This document shows positions 28,769 to 39,912 of a DNA stretch of 64,000 nucleotides, piece by piece. The position numbers and the translations under genes are program-made. Origin of the DNA: Streptomyces sp. NBC_00344. GTDB taxonomy: Bacteria > Actinomycetota > Actinomycetes > Streptomycetales > Streptomycetaceae. The stretch is from assembly GCF_036088315.1 (NCBI RefSeq), contig NZ_CP107996.1, forward strand, positions 4,609,501-4,673,500, in the 5' to 3' direction. The notes beneath the pieces are model-generated. The model saw only the letters and a program-made list of their open reading frames with translations, ran no database searches and was not told where the DNA came from. Each line of letters starts with the position of its first letter. Position 1 is the stretch's first letter.

Positions 28769-28838
28769 GCAAGCTGTGTGCCCGCGTGTCTCTCAACCGG
28801 GCAGAGATTCTGAAGTCAGCCCCCAAGGAGACCGAACC

Positions 28839-30227
28839 GTGAAGAGCGCCGTGGAGACCCTGAACCCGACCCGGGTTCGGCTCAGCATTGAGGTGCCCTT
28901 CGAGGAGCTCAAGGACAGCCTCGACGCGGCGTACAAGAAGATCAACGAGCAGGTCACGGTGAAGGGCTTCCGTAAGGGCAAGATCCCGAACCGCGTCATC
29001 GACCAGCGTTTCGGCCGCGGTGCCGTCCTGGAGGAGGCCGTCAACGACGCCCTCCCGAAGTTCTACACCGAGGCCGTGAACGAGGGTGAGCTGAACGTAC
29101 TCGGCCAGCCCGAGGTCGACATCACCGAGCTCAAGGACGGCGAGCTGCTCTCCTTCACCGCCGAGGTCGACATCCGGCCCGAGATCGAGATTCCGGACTA
29201 CTCCGGCATCGAGGTCGAGGTGGACGCCGTCGAGGTCAGCGACGAGGACGTCGACAAGGCCGTCGAGGACCTGCGTGGACGCTTCGCCTCCACCAACCCC
29301 GTCGAGCGCGCCGCCGCCGACGGCGATGTCGTGACGATCGACCTGGAAGCCAAGGTCGACGGCGAGGTCCTCGAGGACGGCGTGGCCGAGGGTGTCTCGT
29401 ACACCATCGGCTCCGGTGAGCTGCTCGATGGCATCGACGAGGCCGTGACCGGCCTGGAGGCCGGTGGCGAGACCACCTTCACCTCCGAGCTGAAGGGCGG
29501 CTCGGCCGAAGGCAAGGCCGCCGAGGTCTCCGTCAAGGTGACCGCGGTCGCCGCTCGTGAGCTCCCCGCCCTGGACGACGACTTCGCGCAGCTGGCGAGC
29601 GAGTTCGACACCCTGGACGAGCTCAAGGCCGACAGCCGCAAGCGCCTCGAGAACACCAAGCAGTACGACCAGGCCACCCAGGCACAGGAGCGCGTCCTCG
29701 ACGAGCTGCTGAAGCTGACGGAGGTCCCGATCCCCGAGAAGCTTCTCGAGGACGAGATCAACACTCGTAAGCACAACCTGGAGCACCACCAGCTCGGCCA
29801 GATGGGCCTCGACCTCGCCAAGTACCTGGAGATCCAGGGCAAGTCCGAGGAAGAGTTCACCGCCGAGACCAAGGAGCAGGCCGAGAAGGGCATCAAGACC
29901 CAGTTCATTCTCGACGAGCTGGTCAACAAGGAGAAGCTGAACGTCAACCAGGAGGAGCTCACCGAGCACCTCATGCGGCGCGCGCAGTCCTCCGGCATGA
30001 GCCCCGACCAGTTCGCCCAGGCGGTCGTCGAGGGCGGCCAGGTCCCGATGCTCGTCGGCGAGGTCGCCCGCGGAAAGGCCCTCGCGGTCGTCGTGGAGGC
30101 CGCCACGGTCAAGGACACCAAGGGTGAGGTCGTCGACCTCAGCGACGACGAGGACGAGGCTGCCGAGTCGGACGACGCGGCCGAGGCCGCCGCCGGCGAC
30201 GCGGCAGAGGACAAGACCGAGGCCTGA
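28839..30227 (+). CDS. tig: Trigger factor, ribosome-associated chaperone and prolyl isomerase
   Basis: 462 residues from GTG 28839, with AAGGAG 8 bases upstream; the open frame extends back through tRNA-Pro and must not be used. The ribosome-binding signature is [12 protein letters not shown] (about residues 43-54). An FKBP-type PPIase domain follows ([15 protein letters not shown]) and then the C-terminal chaperone arms ([13 protein letters not shown]). The tail is a long acidic, Ala-rich stretch of about 35 residues. It binds nascent chains at the ribosome exit. The hairpin at 30275 separates it from clpP1, although this gene order is the usual proteostasis cluster. Confidence 0.96.
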   Translation: MKSAVETLNPTRVRLSIEVPFEELKDSLDAAYKKINEQVTVKGFRKGKIPNRVIDQRFGRGAVLEEAVNDALPKFYTEAVNEGELNVLGQPEVDITELKDGELLSFTAEVDIRPEIEIPDYSGIEVEVDAVEVSDEDVDKAVEDLRGRFASTNPVERAAADGDVVTIDLEAKVDGEVLEDGVAEGVSYTIGSGELLDGIDEAVTGLEAGGETTFTSELKGGSAEGKAAEVSVKVTAVAARELPALDDDFAQLASEFDTLDELKADSRKRLENTKQYDQATQAQERVLDELLKLTEVPIPEKLLEDEINTRKHNLEHHQLGQMGLDLAKYLEIQGKSEEEFTAETKEQAEKGIKTQFILDELVNKEKLNVNQEELTEHLMRRAQSSGMSPDQFAQAVVEGGQVPMLVGEVARGKALAVVVEAATVKDTKGEVVDLSDDEDEAAESDDAAEAAAGDAAEDKTEA

Positions 30228-30256
30228 GCCTCCGTCTGATCTTCTCGCGATCTCGA

Positions 30257-30309
30257 CCGGGTCAGAACCCGGATGAAGGGTCCGGACGTCCTGTACGTCC
30301 GGACCCTTC
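30257..30309 (+). terminator. Double hairpin after tig
   Basis: A small CCGGGT-CAGA-ACCCGG hairpin (30257-30272) is followed by a 15-bp perfect stem (30275-30289 with 30295-30309). Confidence 0.75.
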
Positions 30310-30338
30310 GTCGTACGCGTGAACGGGCCGCTACCTTG

Positions 30339-30352
30339 CGCTCCCAGCGAAC
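30339..30352 (-). promoter_or_regulatory. ClgR-type operator upstream of clpP1
   Basis: Read on the minus strand this is GTTCGC-TGGGA-GCG, an exact fit to the GTTCGC-N5-GCG operator described for ClgR, the activator of clp and lon genes in Streptomyces. It lies about 140 bases before clpP1. The match is direct; function is inferred from literature knowledge. Confidence 0.7.
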
Positions 30353-30493
30353 AGTTCGGGAAGCGGGATGGCGTTGTCCCACCTGCGCGTTAGGGTCCAT
30401 GAAGAGGAGGGCAGGGGAGTACCCGACCCCCGCACTCCTTCAGTACGAAGACGCTGAGACGGCCGCAGCCGTCAGAGACGAGCAGGTGGATAC

Positions 30494-31111
30494 GTGACGA
30501 ATCTGATGCCTTACGCCGCCGGCGAGCCCAACATCGGTGGCGGCCTCGGCGACCAGGTCTACAACCGACTGCTCGGCGAGCGGATCATCTTCCTCGGCCA
30601 GCAGGTCGACGATGACATCGCCAACAAGATCACCGCACAGCTGCTCCTCCTTGCCGCTGACCCGGACAAGGACATCTACCTGTACATCAACAGCCCCGGC
30701 GGCTCGGTGACGGCGGGCATGGCGGTCTACGACACCATGCAGTACATCCCGAACGACGTGGTCACCATCGGTATGGGGCTCGCGGCCTCGATGGGCCAGT
30801 TCCTGCTGACCGGCGGCAGCGCGGGCAAGCGTTTCGCGCTCCCCAACACCGACATCCTGATGCACCAGGGCTCGGCAGGCCTCGGCGGTACCGCATCGGA
30901 CATCAAGATCCAGGCGGAACAGCTGCTGCGTACGAAGAAGCGCATGGCGGAGATCACCGCCCGCCACTCCGGCCAGACCGTCGACGCCATCATCCGCGAC
31001 GGTGACCGTGACCGCTGGTACACCGCGGAGGAGGCCAAGGAGTACGGCCTCATCGACGAGATCATCTCCTCCGCCTCGCGCGTCCCGGGCGGTGGCGGCA
31101 CCGGAGCCTGA
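30494..31111 (+). CDS. clpP: ATP-dependent Clp protease proteolytic subunit 1
   Basis: 205 residues from GTG 30494. The serine protease triad is Ser99 (GLAASMGQ), His124 (LMHQ) and Asp173 (in DRDRW). It forms the heptameric rings of the Clp peptidase that degrades proteins unfolded by ClpX or ClpC. The N-terminal propeptide is short. It is first of a tandem pair, 65 bases ahead of clpP2, and a ClgR-type box lies upstream, so stress-responsive activation is likely. The two subunits probably make a mixed tetradecamer, as in other actinobacteria. Confidence 0.96.
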   Translation: MTNLMPYAAGEPNIGGGLGDQVYNRLLGERIIFLGQQVDDDIANKITAQLLLLAADPDKDIYLYINSPGGSVTAGMAVYDTMQYIPNDVVTIGMGLAASMGQFLLTGGSAGKRFALPNTDILMHQGSAGLGGTASDIKIQAEQLLRTKKRMAEITARHSGQTVDAIIRDGDRDRWYTAEEAKEYGLIDEIISSASRVPGGGGTGA

Positions 31112-31176
31112 AGCTCCGCAGCCCTGTCCACGAGCCCGGCCGACCACTGAACGCCACCAGGATGGTGAACACCCAC

Positions 31177-31845
31177 ATGAACGACCACTCCGCTTCCGCC
31201 AGCGGCCTGTACACCGGCCCGCAGGTCGACAACCGCTACATCGTTCCGCGCTTCGTCGAGCGCACCTCGCAGGGCGTGCGCGAGTACGACCCGTATGCGA
31301 AGCTCTTCGAGGAGCGTGTGATCTTCCTCGGCGTGCAGATCGACGACGCCTCCGCCAACGACGTCATGGCGCAGCTGCTCTGCCTGGAGTCGATGGACCC
31401 GGACCGGGACATCTCGATCTACATCAACAGCCCGGGCGGCTCGTTCACGGCCCTTACGGCCATCTACGACACGATGCAGTTCGTGAAGCCGGACATCCAG
31501 ACGGTCTGCATGGGCCAGGCGGCCTCCGCCGCGGCCGTCCTGCTGGCCGCCGGCACCCCCGGCAAGCGCATGGCGCTTCCGAACGCCCGTGTGCTGATCC
31601 ACCAGCCGTCCTCGCAGACCGGCCGTGAGCAGCTCTCCGACCTGGAGATCGCGGCCCGTGAAATCCTGCGTATGCGGACCCAGTTGGAGGATCTGCTGGC
31701 GAAGCACTCGACCACTCCGATCGAGAAGATCCGGGATGACATCGAGCGCGACAAGATCCTCACGGCTGAGGAAGCGCTCGCATACGGCCTGGTCGATCAG
31801 ATCGTCTCGACCCGCAAGGGCTCCGTCGGGATGCTGTCCAACTGA
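31177..31845 (+). CDS. clpP: ATP-dependent Clp protease proteolytic subunit 2
   Basis: 222 residues from ATG 31177, chosen because GGTGA lies about 8 bases upstream; the upstream ATG 31162 has none. Triad: Ser117 (GQAASAA), His142 (LIHQP) and Asp192 (ERDKI). It diverges clearly from ClpP1 in the N-terminus (a 25-residue leader before RFVERTSQG) and in the handle region. Works with ClpP1 and the ATPases ClpX/ClpC. A hairpin (31873-31904) follows before clpX. Confidence 0.95.
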   Translation: MNDHSASASGLYTGPQVDNRYIVPRFVERTSQGVREYDPYAKLFEERVIFLGVQIDDASANDVMAQLLCLESMDPDRDISIYINSPGGSFTALTAIYDTMQFVKPDIQTVCMGQAASAAAVLLAAGTPGKRMALPNARVLIHQPSSQTGREQLSDLEIAAREILRMRTQLEDLLAKHSTTPIEKIRDDIERDKILTAEEALAYGLVDQIVSTRKGSVGMLSN

Positions 31846-31868
31846 CGGTCGTTTGATCTGCCTGCCAT

Positions 31869-31909
31869 CCCCTGGCACGGTTCACGTCGAAGTGAACCGT
31901 GCCAAGGGG
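31869..31909 (+). terminator. Hairpin between clpP2 and clpX
   Basis: 31873-31885 pairs perfectly with 31892-31904 (13 bp, 6-base loop), extended by four more pairs past a bulged A. It could partially terminate the clpP transcript before clpX. Confidence 0.6.
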
Positions 31910-32001
31910 GGCCCGAACGGGGGGCCCGGCAAGGTACCGTCGAATATGAGGCACCAGGAGACGCTGAACGTGGCGTCTCCCAGGCGAAGGGGAAGCACCT
32001 C

Positions 32002-33294
<1,293 letters not shown>

Positions 33295-33316
33295 CGGTAG
33301 GGGCACAGACATACGA

Positions 33317-33359
33317 CGTAGGGGCGCCCGGTCGGTTGAACCGACCGGGCGCCCCTACG
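33317..33359. terminator. 20-bp perfect hairpin between clpX and the 33375 gene
   Basis: 33317-33336 pairs perfectly with 33340-33359 around a TGA loop. Both flanking genes end here, so it is probably a bidirectional terminator. Confidence 0.85.
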
Positions 33360-33374
33360 CTGTCCGGGCTCCCG

Positions 33375-34385
33375 TTACTTGACGGGCACGCGGACGGCCT
33401 TGCGGAGATCGGCGGTCACCTTGGCCGAGTCGTCAAGGCTGAGTCCGTCGCCCGCTCCCTGGGTCGGGACGGTGATGCCGAGCGTGCTGTAGTCGGCCCA
33501 CATGCAGAAGTACTGCGTGTTCGTCTTCTTGGTGGCGGGGTTCGGGCCCTGTGCCTGCTGGCACTTCATCACAGCACCGTCAAGGTTGTCGGGGCTGACC
33601 GACTGGGGATCGCCGATCCACTTGACCTTGCTGTCCTTGTTGTTCTTCTTGAAGGCGGCGAAGCCCGCGTCCACGGTCGCTGCCGGGTCCTTCACCTTGC
33701 CGTACAGGCCCTCGAAGCTGAGGGAGTGTGCTCCGGCGAGCTCCAGAGGGTTCGGCGCCTTGGCCGGGTTGCTGAAGTCAATGGTGGAGTAGACGGCGCC
33801 GACCGACTTTGCCTGGGTGATGCCGCTGTTGGCCAGTCCCTTCGCGTCGCTGGACGACGCGTCCTGCGCCGGCCGGTTCGCGCCGTTGCGCTTGTAGTCC
33901 CCGAGCACCTTGGCCGGTGTCGTCAGCATGTGCGGTCCGTCGTCGGCGAGCGAACCGCTGTCGCCGCCCTTGGTCAGCAGATAGACGCCGCCGCCGATCA
34001 CCGCGACCGCCACGACGGCCGCGACCACGATCAGACCCGTCTTCTTCTTCGGCGCCTGCGGCGGAGGCGGTACCTGCCCGTATGGGGGCTGCTGCGGCTG
34101 CTGCTGGCCGTACGGGCCGGGCTGTCCCGGTCCCGGCTGCTGCTGCGGGTAGCCGTAACCCGGCTGCTGGGGCGGTACGCCCTGAGGGGCCTGCTGCGGG
34201 TAGCCGTAGCCGGGCTGCGGCTGGCCGGCGGGCTGGCCGTACGGGTTCGCGGGCTGCTGACCGTACGGTCCGGGCTGCTGCGGCTGCTGACCGTAGGGGC
34301 CTGGCTGCTGCGGCGGCTGCTGGCCGTAGGGGCCCGGCTGCTGCGGCGGTTGCTGGCCGTACGGGCCCGGCTGGTTGTAGCTCAT
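33375..34385 (-). CDS. Pro/Gln-rich, single-pass membrane protein of unknown function
   Basis: 336 residues from ATG 34385 (AGGGGG 9 bases upstream). The N-terminal ~125 residues are low-complexity repeats of PGPYGQQPPQQ and PQPGYGYPQ type, then a lysine triplet (PKKKTG) and one membrane helix (about residues 128-148, LIVVAAVVAVAVIGGGVYLL). The remaining ~185 residues are probably extracytoplasmic and hold two cysteines (KCQQAQ and YFCMWAD) that could pair. The layout, cytoplasmic PGQ-rich tail plus an exposed domain, is common in streptomycete envelope proteins. No family recognised. Confidence 0.78.
   Translation of the reverse strand: MSYNQPGPYGQQPPQQPGPYGQQPPQQPGPYGQQPQQPGPYGQQPANPYGQPAGQPQPGYGYPQQAPQGVPPQQPGYGYPQQQPGPGQPGPYGQQQPQQPPYGQVPPPPQAPKKKTGLIVVAAVVAVAVIGGGVYLLTKGGDSGSLADDGPHMLTTPAKVLGDYKRNGANRPAQDASSSDAKGLANSGITQAKSVGAVYSTIDFSNPAKAPNPLELAGAHSLSFEGLYGKVKDPAATVDAGFAAFKKNNKDSKVKWIGDPQSVSPDNLDGAVMKCQQAQGPNPATKKTNTQYFCMWADYSTLGITVPTQGAGDGLSLDDSAKVTADLRKAVRVPVK
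34245..34370 (-). repeat. Tandem PGPYGQQPPQQ coding repeats
   Basis: Units of 33, 33 and 30 bases, then a partial unit, encode residues 6-47 of the 33375 gene product. Units are near-identical at base level, suggesting recent expansion. Confidence 0.8.
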
Positions 34386-34521
34386 GGACGTGGTCCCCCT
34401 GTAGGTGCTTGCGTATCTGAACATCCTGGCGGACGCCCGGGCCGGCCGGAGTGCCGGGGGCCACAGTCACACAGAAGATTTCCGTTTCAGTACGGGACCG
34501 TGACGCCCCTAAACTGACCCC

Positions 34522-37146
34522 GTGACCGAGAACTCATCGCAGCAGACTCCAGCGCCCATCTCCGAACTGCCGACCCAGTACGCGCCGGCCGAGGTAGAGG
34601 GGAAGCTGTACGAGCGCTGGGTGGAGCGCGGTTACTTCGAGGCCGACGCGAAGAGCGAGAAGCCTCCGTACACCATCGTCATCCCGCCGCCGAACGTCAC
34701 CGGATCACTCCACCTGGGGCACGCCTTCCAGCACACGCTGATGGACGCCCTGACCCGCCGCAAGCGCATGCAGGGCTTCGAGGCACTCTGGCTGCCCGGC
34801 ATGGACCACGCCGGAATCGCCACCCAGAACAAGGTCGAGCAGCAGCTCGCCGAGGAGGGCAAGTCCCGCCAGGACCTGGGGCGCGCGGAGTTCACCGACC
34901 GCGTCTGGCAGTGGAAGGAGGAGTACGGCGGCAAGATCCTCGGGCAGATGCGCCGCCTCGGTGACGGGGTCGACTGGTCCCGTGAGCGTTTCACCATGGA
35001 CGAGGGGCTCTCCAAGGCCGTCCAGACGATCTTCAAGAAGCTCTACGACGACGAGCTGATCTACCGCGCCGAGCGCATCATCAACTGGTGCCCGCGCTGT
35101 CTGACCGCGATCTCCGACATCGAGGTCGACTACCAGGACGACGACGGCGAGCTGGTCTCGCTGAAGTACGGAGAGGGCGACGAGACCCTGGTCGTCGCGA
35201 CCACCCGGGTCGAGACGATGCTCGGTGACACCGCGATCGCCGTTCACCCCGACGACGCGCGCTACGCCCACCTCATCGGCAAGCGGATCAAGCTGCCGCT
35301 CACCGACCGGACCATCCCGGTCGTCGCAGACACCCACGTCGACCCGGAGTTCGGCACCGGCGCCGTCAAGGTGACGCCCGCGCACGACCCGAACGACTTC
35401 GCCATCGGGCAGCGGCACGGCCTGGAATCCATGACGATCATGGACGAGCGGGGTGTCATCACGGTGCCCGGGCCCTTCCAGGGGCTCGACCGCTTCGAGG
35501 CGCGCTCCACGATCGTCGAGGCCATGCGCGAGCAGGGCAGGATCGTCGCCGAGAAGCGCCCCTACACGCACTCGGTCGGACACTGCTCGCGCTGCAAGAC
35601 CACCGTCGAGCCCCGGCTCTCCCTCCAGTGGTGGGTCAAGGTCGAGACGCTCGCCAAGGACGCGGGCGACGCCGTCCGTGACGGACGGGTCAAGATTCAC
35701 CCGAAGGAGATGGAGAAGCGCTACTTCGACTGGGTCGACAACCTCAACGACTGGTGCATCTCACGGCAGTTGTGGTGGGGCCACCGCATCCCCGTCTGGT
35801 ACGGCCCCGCGGGTGAGGTCATCTGTGTCGGACCGGACGAGGAGGCGCCCACCGGCGAGGGCTGGCATCAGGACGAGGACGTCCTGGACACCTGGTTCTC
35901 CTCCGGACTGTGGCCGTTCTCGACGCTCGGCTGGCCGGAGCAGACCCCCGACCTCGAGAAGTTCTACGCGACCGATGTGCTGCTCACCGGGCACGACATC
36001 ATTTTCTTCTGGGTCGCGCGGATGATGATGTTCGGTCTCTACGCGATGGACGGCGTCGCGCCGTTCCACACCATCGCGCTGACCGGCCTGGTCCGCGACG
36101 AGTTCGGCAAGAAGATGTCGAAGTCCAACCCCAACGCCGTCGACCCGCTGGACTGGATGGACGAGTACGGCGCCGACGCCGTCCGCTTCACGCTGGCCAA
36201 CGGTGCCAACCCCGGCGCCGATGTGCCGATCGGCGAGGACTGGGTCAAGGCGTCCCGCAACTTCGCCAACAAGATCTGGAACGCCACCCGCTTCGCGCTG
36301 ATGAACGGCGCCAACGTCGAGGGTGAACTGCCGCCCGCCGGGAAGCTGTCGGCGAACGACCGGTGGATCCTGTCACGGCTGAACGCGGTCGTGGCCGAGA
36401 CGGACGCGTACTACGACGACTACCAGTTCGCGAAGCTGGCCGACACCCTCTACCACTTCGCCTGGGACGAGGTCTTCGACTGGTACGTCGAGTTGTCGAA
36501 GACGACGTTCTTCGCGGGCGGCGAACCGGCGCAGGCGTCGGCGCGGGTGCTCGGTGAGGTCCTCGATGTGATGCTGCGCCTGCTGCACCCGATCGTCCCG
36601 TTCGTCACCGAGACGCTGTGGACGACGCTCACCGGCAAGGAGTCGGTGGTCGTCGCCGACTGGCCCGCCGACTCCGGCTTCCGCGACAGCGCGGCGGAGC
36701 AGGAGATCCTGCTGGTCCAGCAGGTCGTCACCGAGGTCCGCAGGTTCCGTTCCGACCAGGGCCTGCAGCCCGGCCAGAAGGTCCCGGCCGAGCTCGACCT
36801 GTCCGGTACGGCACTCGCGCCGCACGAGGCGTCGATCCGCCAGGTGCTCAGGCTCCAGCCGGCCGGGGCGGACTTCCACGCCACCGCCTCGCTGCCGGTC
36901 GCGGGCGCCACGGTCGCGCTCGACCTTTCGGGCACCATCGATGTCGGGGCGGAGCGCAAGCGGCTGACCAAGGACATCAGCGCGGCGGAGAAGGAGAAGA
37001 CGCAGGCGCTCGGCAAGCTGGGCAACGAGGCTTTCCTCGCGAAGGCTCCGGACAACGTCGTCGACAAGATCCGTACCCGCCTCGCGAAGGCCGAGGCGGA
37101 CATCGAGCGGATCCAGGCCCAGCTGGACGCGCTGCCGAAGGCGTAA
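34522..37146 (+). CDS. valS: Valyl-tRNA synthetase
   Basis: 874 residues from GTG 34522. Class I motifs: HIGH as HLGH (64-67) after PPPNVTGS, and KMSKS (531-535). A CP1 editing insertion is present between them ([29 protein letters not shown]). The C-terminal coiled-coil arm ([16 protein letters not shown] ... [13 protein letters not shown]) is the tRNA-binding tail typical of ValRS and absent from IleRS/LeuRS. Charges tRNA-Val in the cytoplasm. It lies on its own strand block, head-out from the 33375 gene, and is followed after 143 bases by folC. Confidence 0.97.
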   Translation: MTENSSQQTPAPISELPTQYAPAEVEGKLYERWVERGYFEADAKSEKPPYTIVIPPPNVTGSLHLGHAFQHTLMDALTRRKRMQGFEALWLPGMDHAGIATQNKVEQQLAEEGKSRQDLGRAEFTDRVWQWKEEYGGKILGQMRRLGDGVDWSRERFTMDEGLSKAVQTIFKKLYDDELIYRAERIINWCPRCLTAISDIEVDYQDDDGELVSLKYGEGDETLVVATTRVETMLGDTAIAVHPDDARYAHLIGKRIKLPLTDRTIPVVADTHVDPEFGTGAVKVTPAHDPNDFAIGQRHGLESMTIMDERGVITVPGPFQGLDRFEARSTIVEAMREQGRIVAEKRPYTHSVGHCSRCKTTVEPRLSLQWWVKVETLAKDAGDAVRDGRVKIHPKEMEKRYFDWVDNLNDWCISRQLWWGHRIPVWYGPAGEVICVGPDEEAPTGEGWHQDEDVLDTWFSSGLWPFSTLGWPEQTPDLEKFYATDVLLTGHDIIFFWVARMMMFGLYAMDGVAPFHTIALTGLVRDEFGKKMSKSNPNAVDPLDWMDEYGADAVRFTLANGANPGADVPIGEDWVKASRNFANKIWNATRFALMNGANVEGELPPAGKLSANDRWILSRLNAVVAETDAYYDDYQFAKLADTLYHFAWDEVFDWYVELSKTTFFAGGEPAQASARVLGEVLDVMLRLLHPIVPFVTETLWTTLTGKESVVVADWPADSGFRDSAAEQEILLVQQVVTEVRRFRSDQGLQPGQKVPAELDLSGTALAPHEASIRQVLRLQPAGADFHATASLPVAGATVALDLSGTIDVGAERKRLTKDISAAEKEKTQALGKLGNEAFLAKAPDNVVDKIRTRLAKAEADIERIQAQLDALPKA

Positions 37147-37289
37147 CGGGCGGGCCGGCACCGTCCCCGGACGGGGATCGGTGCCCCCGGTGCGGGCGCG
37201 TCCCCGGTCCGGGGCCGCTGCGACATGACGTAGGGCGGACAAGGGGGCGGGGCGTGAGCCCCGTTCCCTTCTCTCCGTACACTGGGCCT

Positions 37290-38786
37290 GTGAGCGAGTC
37301 CGACCCTTTCGACGAGATCGTCGACGCAGAGACCACCCGTGACCCCGATCTGGCGGTGATCGAGGCCGGCAGCCGTACCCTGCGCACGCAGGCCGGACCG
37401 CCCGCGGGCGACGGCATTCCGGCCCGTCCCGCCGACCCGGAGGTGGACAAGGCGCTGCGCACGGTGGAGCAGGAGCTGCTCGGCCGCTGGCCGGAGACCA
37501 AGCTCGACCCCTCCCTGGTCCGGATGGAGGCGCTTCTCGACCTCCTGGGCGATCCGCAGCGCGCGTATCCGTCCATCCACATCACCGGCACCAACGGCAA
37601 GACATCGACGGCGCGCATGATCGAGGCCCTGCTGGGCGCGTTCGAGCTGCGTACCGGGCGGTACACCTCGCCGCACGTCCAGTCGATCACCGAGCGGATC
37701 AGCCTCAACGGTGCCCCGATCGAGGCAGAGCGCTTCATCGAGACGTACGAGGACATCAAGCCGTACATCGACATGACCGACGGACAGCAGGAACACCGGC
37801 TGTCCTTCTTCGAGGTGCTCACCGGTATGGCGTACGCGGCCTTCGCCGACGCGCCCGTCGATGTGGCGGTCGTGGAGGTCGGCATGGGCGGCAGCTGGGA
37901 CGCGACCAACGTCATCGAGGCTCCGGTGGCCGTGATCACGCCCATCGCGCTGGACCACACCGACCGGCTCGGCGACACGCCCGGCGAGATCGCCGTCGAG
38001 AAGTCGGGAATCATCAAGCAGGACGCCACGGTCATCCTGGCGCAGCAACCGGTGGACGCCGCACAGGTGATGCTGAAGAAGGCCGTCGAGACGGACGCCA
38101 CGGTGGCCCGCGAGGGCATGGAGTTCGGTATCGGCAGCCGGGAGATCGCGGTCGGCGGCCAGCTGCTGACACTGCGCGGGCTCGGCGGCGCGTCCTCCGA
38201 GTACACCGACATCTTCCTGCCGCTCTACGGCGCCCACCAGGCGCACAACGCGGCGGTGGCACTCGCGGCGGTCGAGGCGTTCTTCGGCGTGGGCGCACGG
38301 CAGGCAGGCATGCTCGACATCGATGTGGTGCGCAAGGCCTTCGCTTCGGTGGCCTCACCAGGACGCATGGAGGTCGTACGGAGCTCGCCGACCGTCGTCC
38401 TGGACGCCGCGCACAATCCGGCAGGCGCGCAGGCGGCTGCCGCCGGCATCACCGAGGCGTTCAGCTTCTCCCGGCTGATCGGCGTGGTCGGGGCGAGCGG
38501 CGACAAGGATGTGCGGGGGCTGCTCGAGGCCTTCGAGCCGATCTTCGCGGAGGTCGTGGTCACCCAGAACTCCACTCCCCGTGCGATGAGCGCGGACGAT
38601 CTCGCCGCGCTCGCGGTGGAGATCTTCGGCGATGAGCGGGTCGTCGTCGAGCCGCGGCTCGACGACGCTCTGGAGGCGGCGATCACGCTCGCCGAGGAGG
38701 AGGACGAATACGCGGGAGCGGGGGTACTGGTCACCGGTTCCGTGATCACCGTCGGCGAGGCCCGGCTGCTCCTGGGGAGGCACTGA
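37290..38786 (+). CDS. folC: Bifunctional folylpolyglutamate/dihydrofolate synthase
   Basis: 498 residues from GTG 37290; the open frame runs back into valS and is ignored. Mur-ligase-like ATP motifs: GTNGKTSTAR (P loop), EVGMGGSWDATN, and the C-terminal DAAHNPAGA. FolC adds glutamates to folates and may also make dihydrofolate. There is an extra N-terminal arm of about 60 residues, rich in Asp/Glu, before the core. Three bases separate its stop from the next ATG. Confidence 0.93.
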   Translation: MSESDPFDEIVDAETTRDPDLAVIEAGSRTLRTQAGPPAGDGIPARPADPEVDKALRTVEQELLGRWPETKLDPSLVRMEALLDLLGDPQRAYPSIHITGTNGKTSTARMIEALLGAFELRTGRYTSPHVQSITERISLNGAPIEAERFIETYEDIKPYIDMTDGQQEHRLSFFEVLTGMAYAAFADAPVDVAVVEVGMGGSWDATNVIEAPVAVITPIALDHTDRLGDTPGEIAVEKSGIIKQDATVILAQQPVDAAQVMLKKAVETDATVAREGMEFGIGSREIAVGGQLLTLRGLGGASSEYTDIFLPLYGAHQAHNAAVALAAVEAFFGVGARQAGMLDIDVVRKAFASVASPGRMEVVRSSPTVVLDAAHNPAGAQAAAAGITEAFSFSRLIGVVGASGDKDVRGLLEAFEPIFAEVVVTQNSTPRAMSADDLAALAVEIFGDERVVVEPRLDDALEAAITLAEEEDEYAGAGVLVTGSVITVGEARLLLGRH

Positions 38787-38789
38787 GTC

Positions 38790-39149
38790 ATGCGGACACT
38801 CTGTGCTTCCACACTGATCGGCGAGTTCTTCGTGATCGGATTCGCCGGCCTGGTCGCCATGAAGGGCGACACCCCAGGGGCCACGGTCTGGACCGTGTGC
38901 GGTATCGGGATGCTGCTCTCGGTGCTGCTCAGCGGAATGCTCAGCCGCCCGGGAGCGGTGCAGATCGGCTGGGCGCTGCAGATCGCACTGGTGCTCAGCG
39001 GTTTCGTGGTCCCGACGATGTTCTTCCTCGGTGCGGTCTTCGGCGGTCTGTGGTGGGCGTCGGTCCACTACGGCCGGAAGATCGACGAGACGAAGGCGCG
39101 CTGGGCCGCCCAGGCCGAACAGTCATCCGCAGAGCCTGACGCTGCGTAA
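38790..39149 (+). CDS. DUF4233 small membrane protein
   Basis: 119 residues with four hydrophobic stretches (about 8-24, 32-48, 56-72 and 74-92) and a charged tail (YGRKIDETKARWAAQAEQ). It matches the small family habitually placed right after folC in actinomycetes. GGGGAGG lies about 9 bases upstream of its ATG, inside the folC 3' end. Function unknown; it is co-transcribed with folC and perhaps ndk. Confidence 0.85.
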   Translation: MRTLCASTLIGEFFVIGFAGLVAMKGDTPGATVWTVCGIGMLLSVLLSGMLSRPGAVQIGWALQIALVLSGFVVPTMFFLGAVFGGLWWASVHYGRKIDETKARWAAQAEQSSAEPDAA

Positions 39150-39214
39150 TGGGCGGCGTGCGGGGCCCTGTAACCTCTGAGAACCCGCACCCCGCGAACG
39201 AAGGAGTCCGCCCC

Positions 39215-39628
39215 GTGAGCCAGCGCACGCTCGTCCTGCTCAAGCCCGATGCCGTACGCCGCGGCCTGATCGGCGAGGTCATCGGCCGCATCGAGCGCAA
39301 GGCGAACTGGACCATCTCCGCGCTGGAGCTGCGCACCCTCGACCAGGACACCCTGGAGCAGCACTACGGCGAGCACAAGGGCAAGCCCTTCTACGAGCCG
39401 CTGGTGGAGTTCATGGCGTCCGGCCCCGTTGTGGCGCTGATCGTCGAGGGTGAGCGGGTCATCGAGGGAGTACGCGCACTGGCCGGTCCGACAGACCCGA
39501 TCGCCGCGGCTCCCGGCTCCATTCGTGGGGATTTCGGGACCATCGTCCGGGAGAACCTCATCCACGCCTCGGACTCGGAGGAGTCCGCGATGCGAGAACT
39601 GAAGATTTTTTTCCCGGCCGTCTCCTGA
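39215..39628 (+). CDS. ndk: Nucleoside diphosphate kinase
   Basis: 137 residues from GTG 39215, with AAGGAG 8 bases upstream. RTLVLLKPDAVRRGLIGEVI and the active-site histidine in ENLIHASDS are the standard blocks. Ndk passes the gamma phosphate from ATP to other nucleoside diphosphates through a phosphohistidine. The gene ends with a run of seven Ts (39606-39612, reading KIFFPAVS), a rare homopolymer here and a possible slippage spot. Confidence 0.97.
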   Translation: MSQRTLVLLKPDAVRRGLIGEVIGRIERKANWTISALELRTLDQDTLEQHYGEHKGKPFYEPLVEFMASGPVVALIVEGERVIEGVRALAGPTDPIAAAPGSIRGDFGTIVRENLIHASDSEESAMRELKIFFPAVS

Positions 39629-39660
39629 CACGCTGTCAGCCGAATAGCGCCCTCGGCCTC

Positions 39661-39686
39661 GGGCGACCGAATTAATTCGGTCGCCC
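39661..39686 (+). terminator. 26-base perfect palindrome after ndk
   Basis: 39661-39673 and 39674-39686 are exact reverse complements (centre AATTAATT), 33 bases past the ndk stop. Probably a terminator; the exact palindrome could also be a protein site. Confidence 0.65.
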
Positions 39687-39912
39687 TTCGGCATATGCCG
39701 GGCGATTTCGGGAACGCATCGCTCCAACATGACGTCACCATGACTGAGGCGGGTGCCAACACCGCCCACATGGCGGAGACCCTCGCGCGATGTTCGTGCA
39801 GGCGGCACTACGATGAAGCCTTCACACCCACAGCGCTCACTTCGCCTACCAAATGCCAATCGCTCCACTTGGGAAGGCCCGACGCATCCTCATGGGGAAC
39901 AAGGGGAACTCA

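Noticed and set aside
28644..28838. N-terminal extension of trigger factor
   Set aside because: Reads through tRNA-Pro and lacks a ribosome site; the AAGGAG before GTG 28839 fixes the start.
34386..34521. T-box leader for valS
   Set aside because: Only ~135 bases, no T-box core seen, no terminator/antiterminator pairing found.
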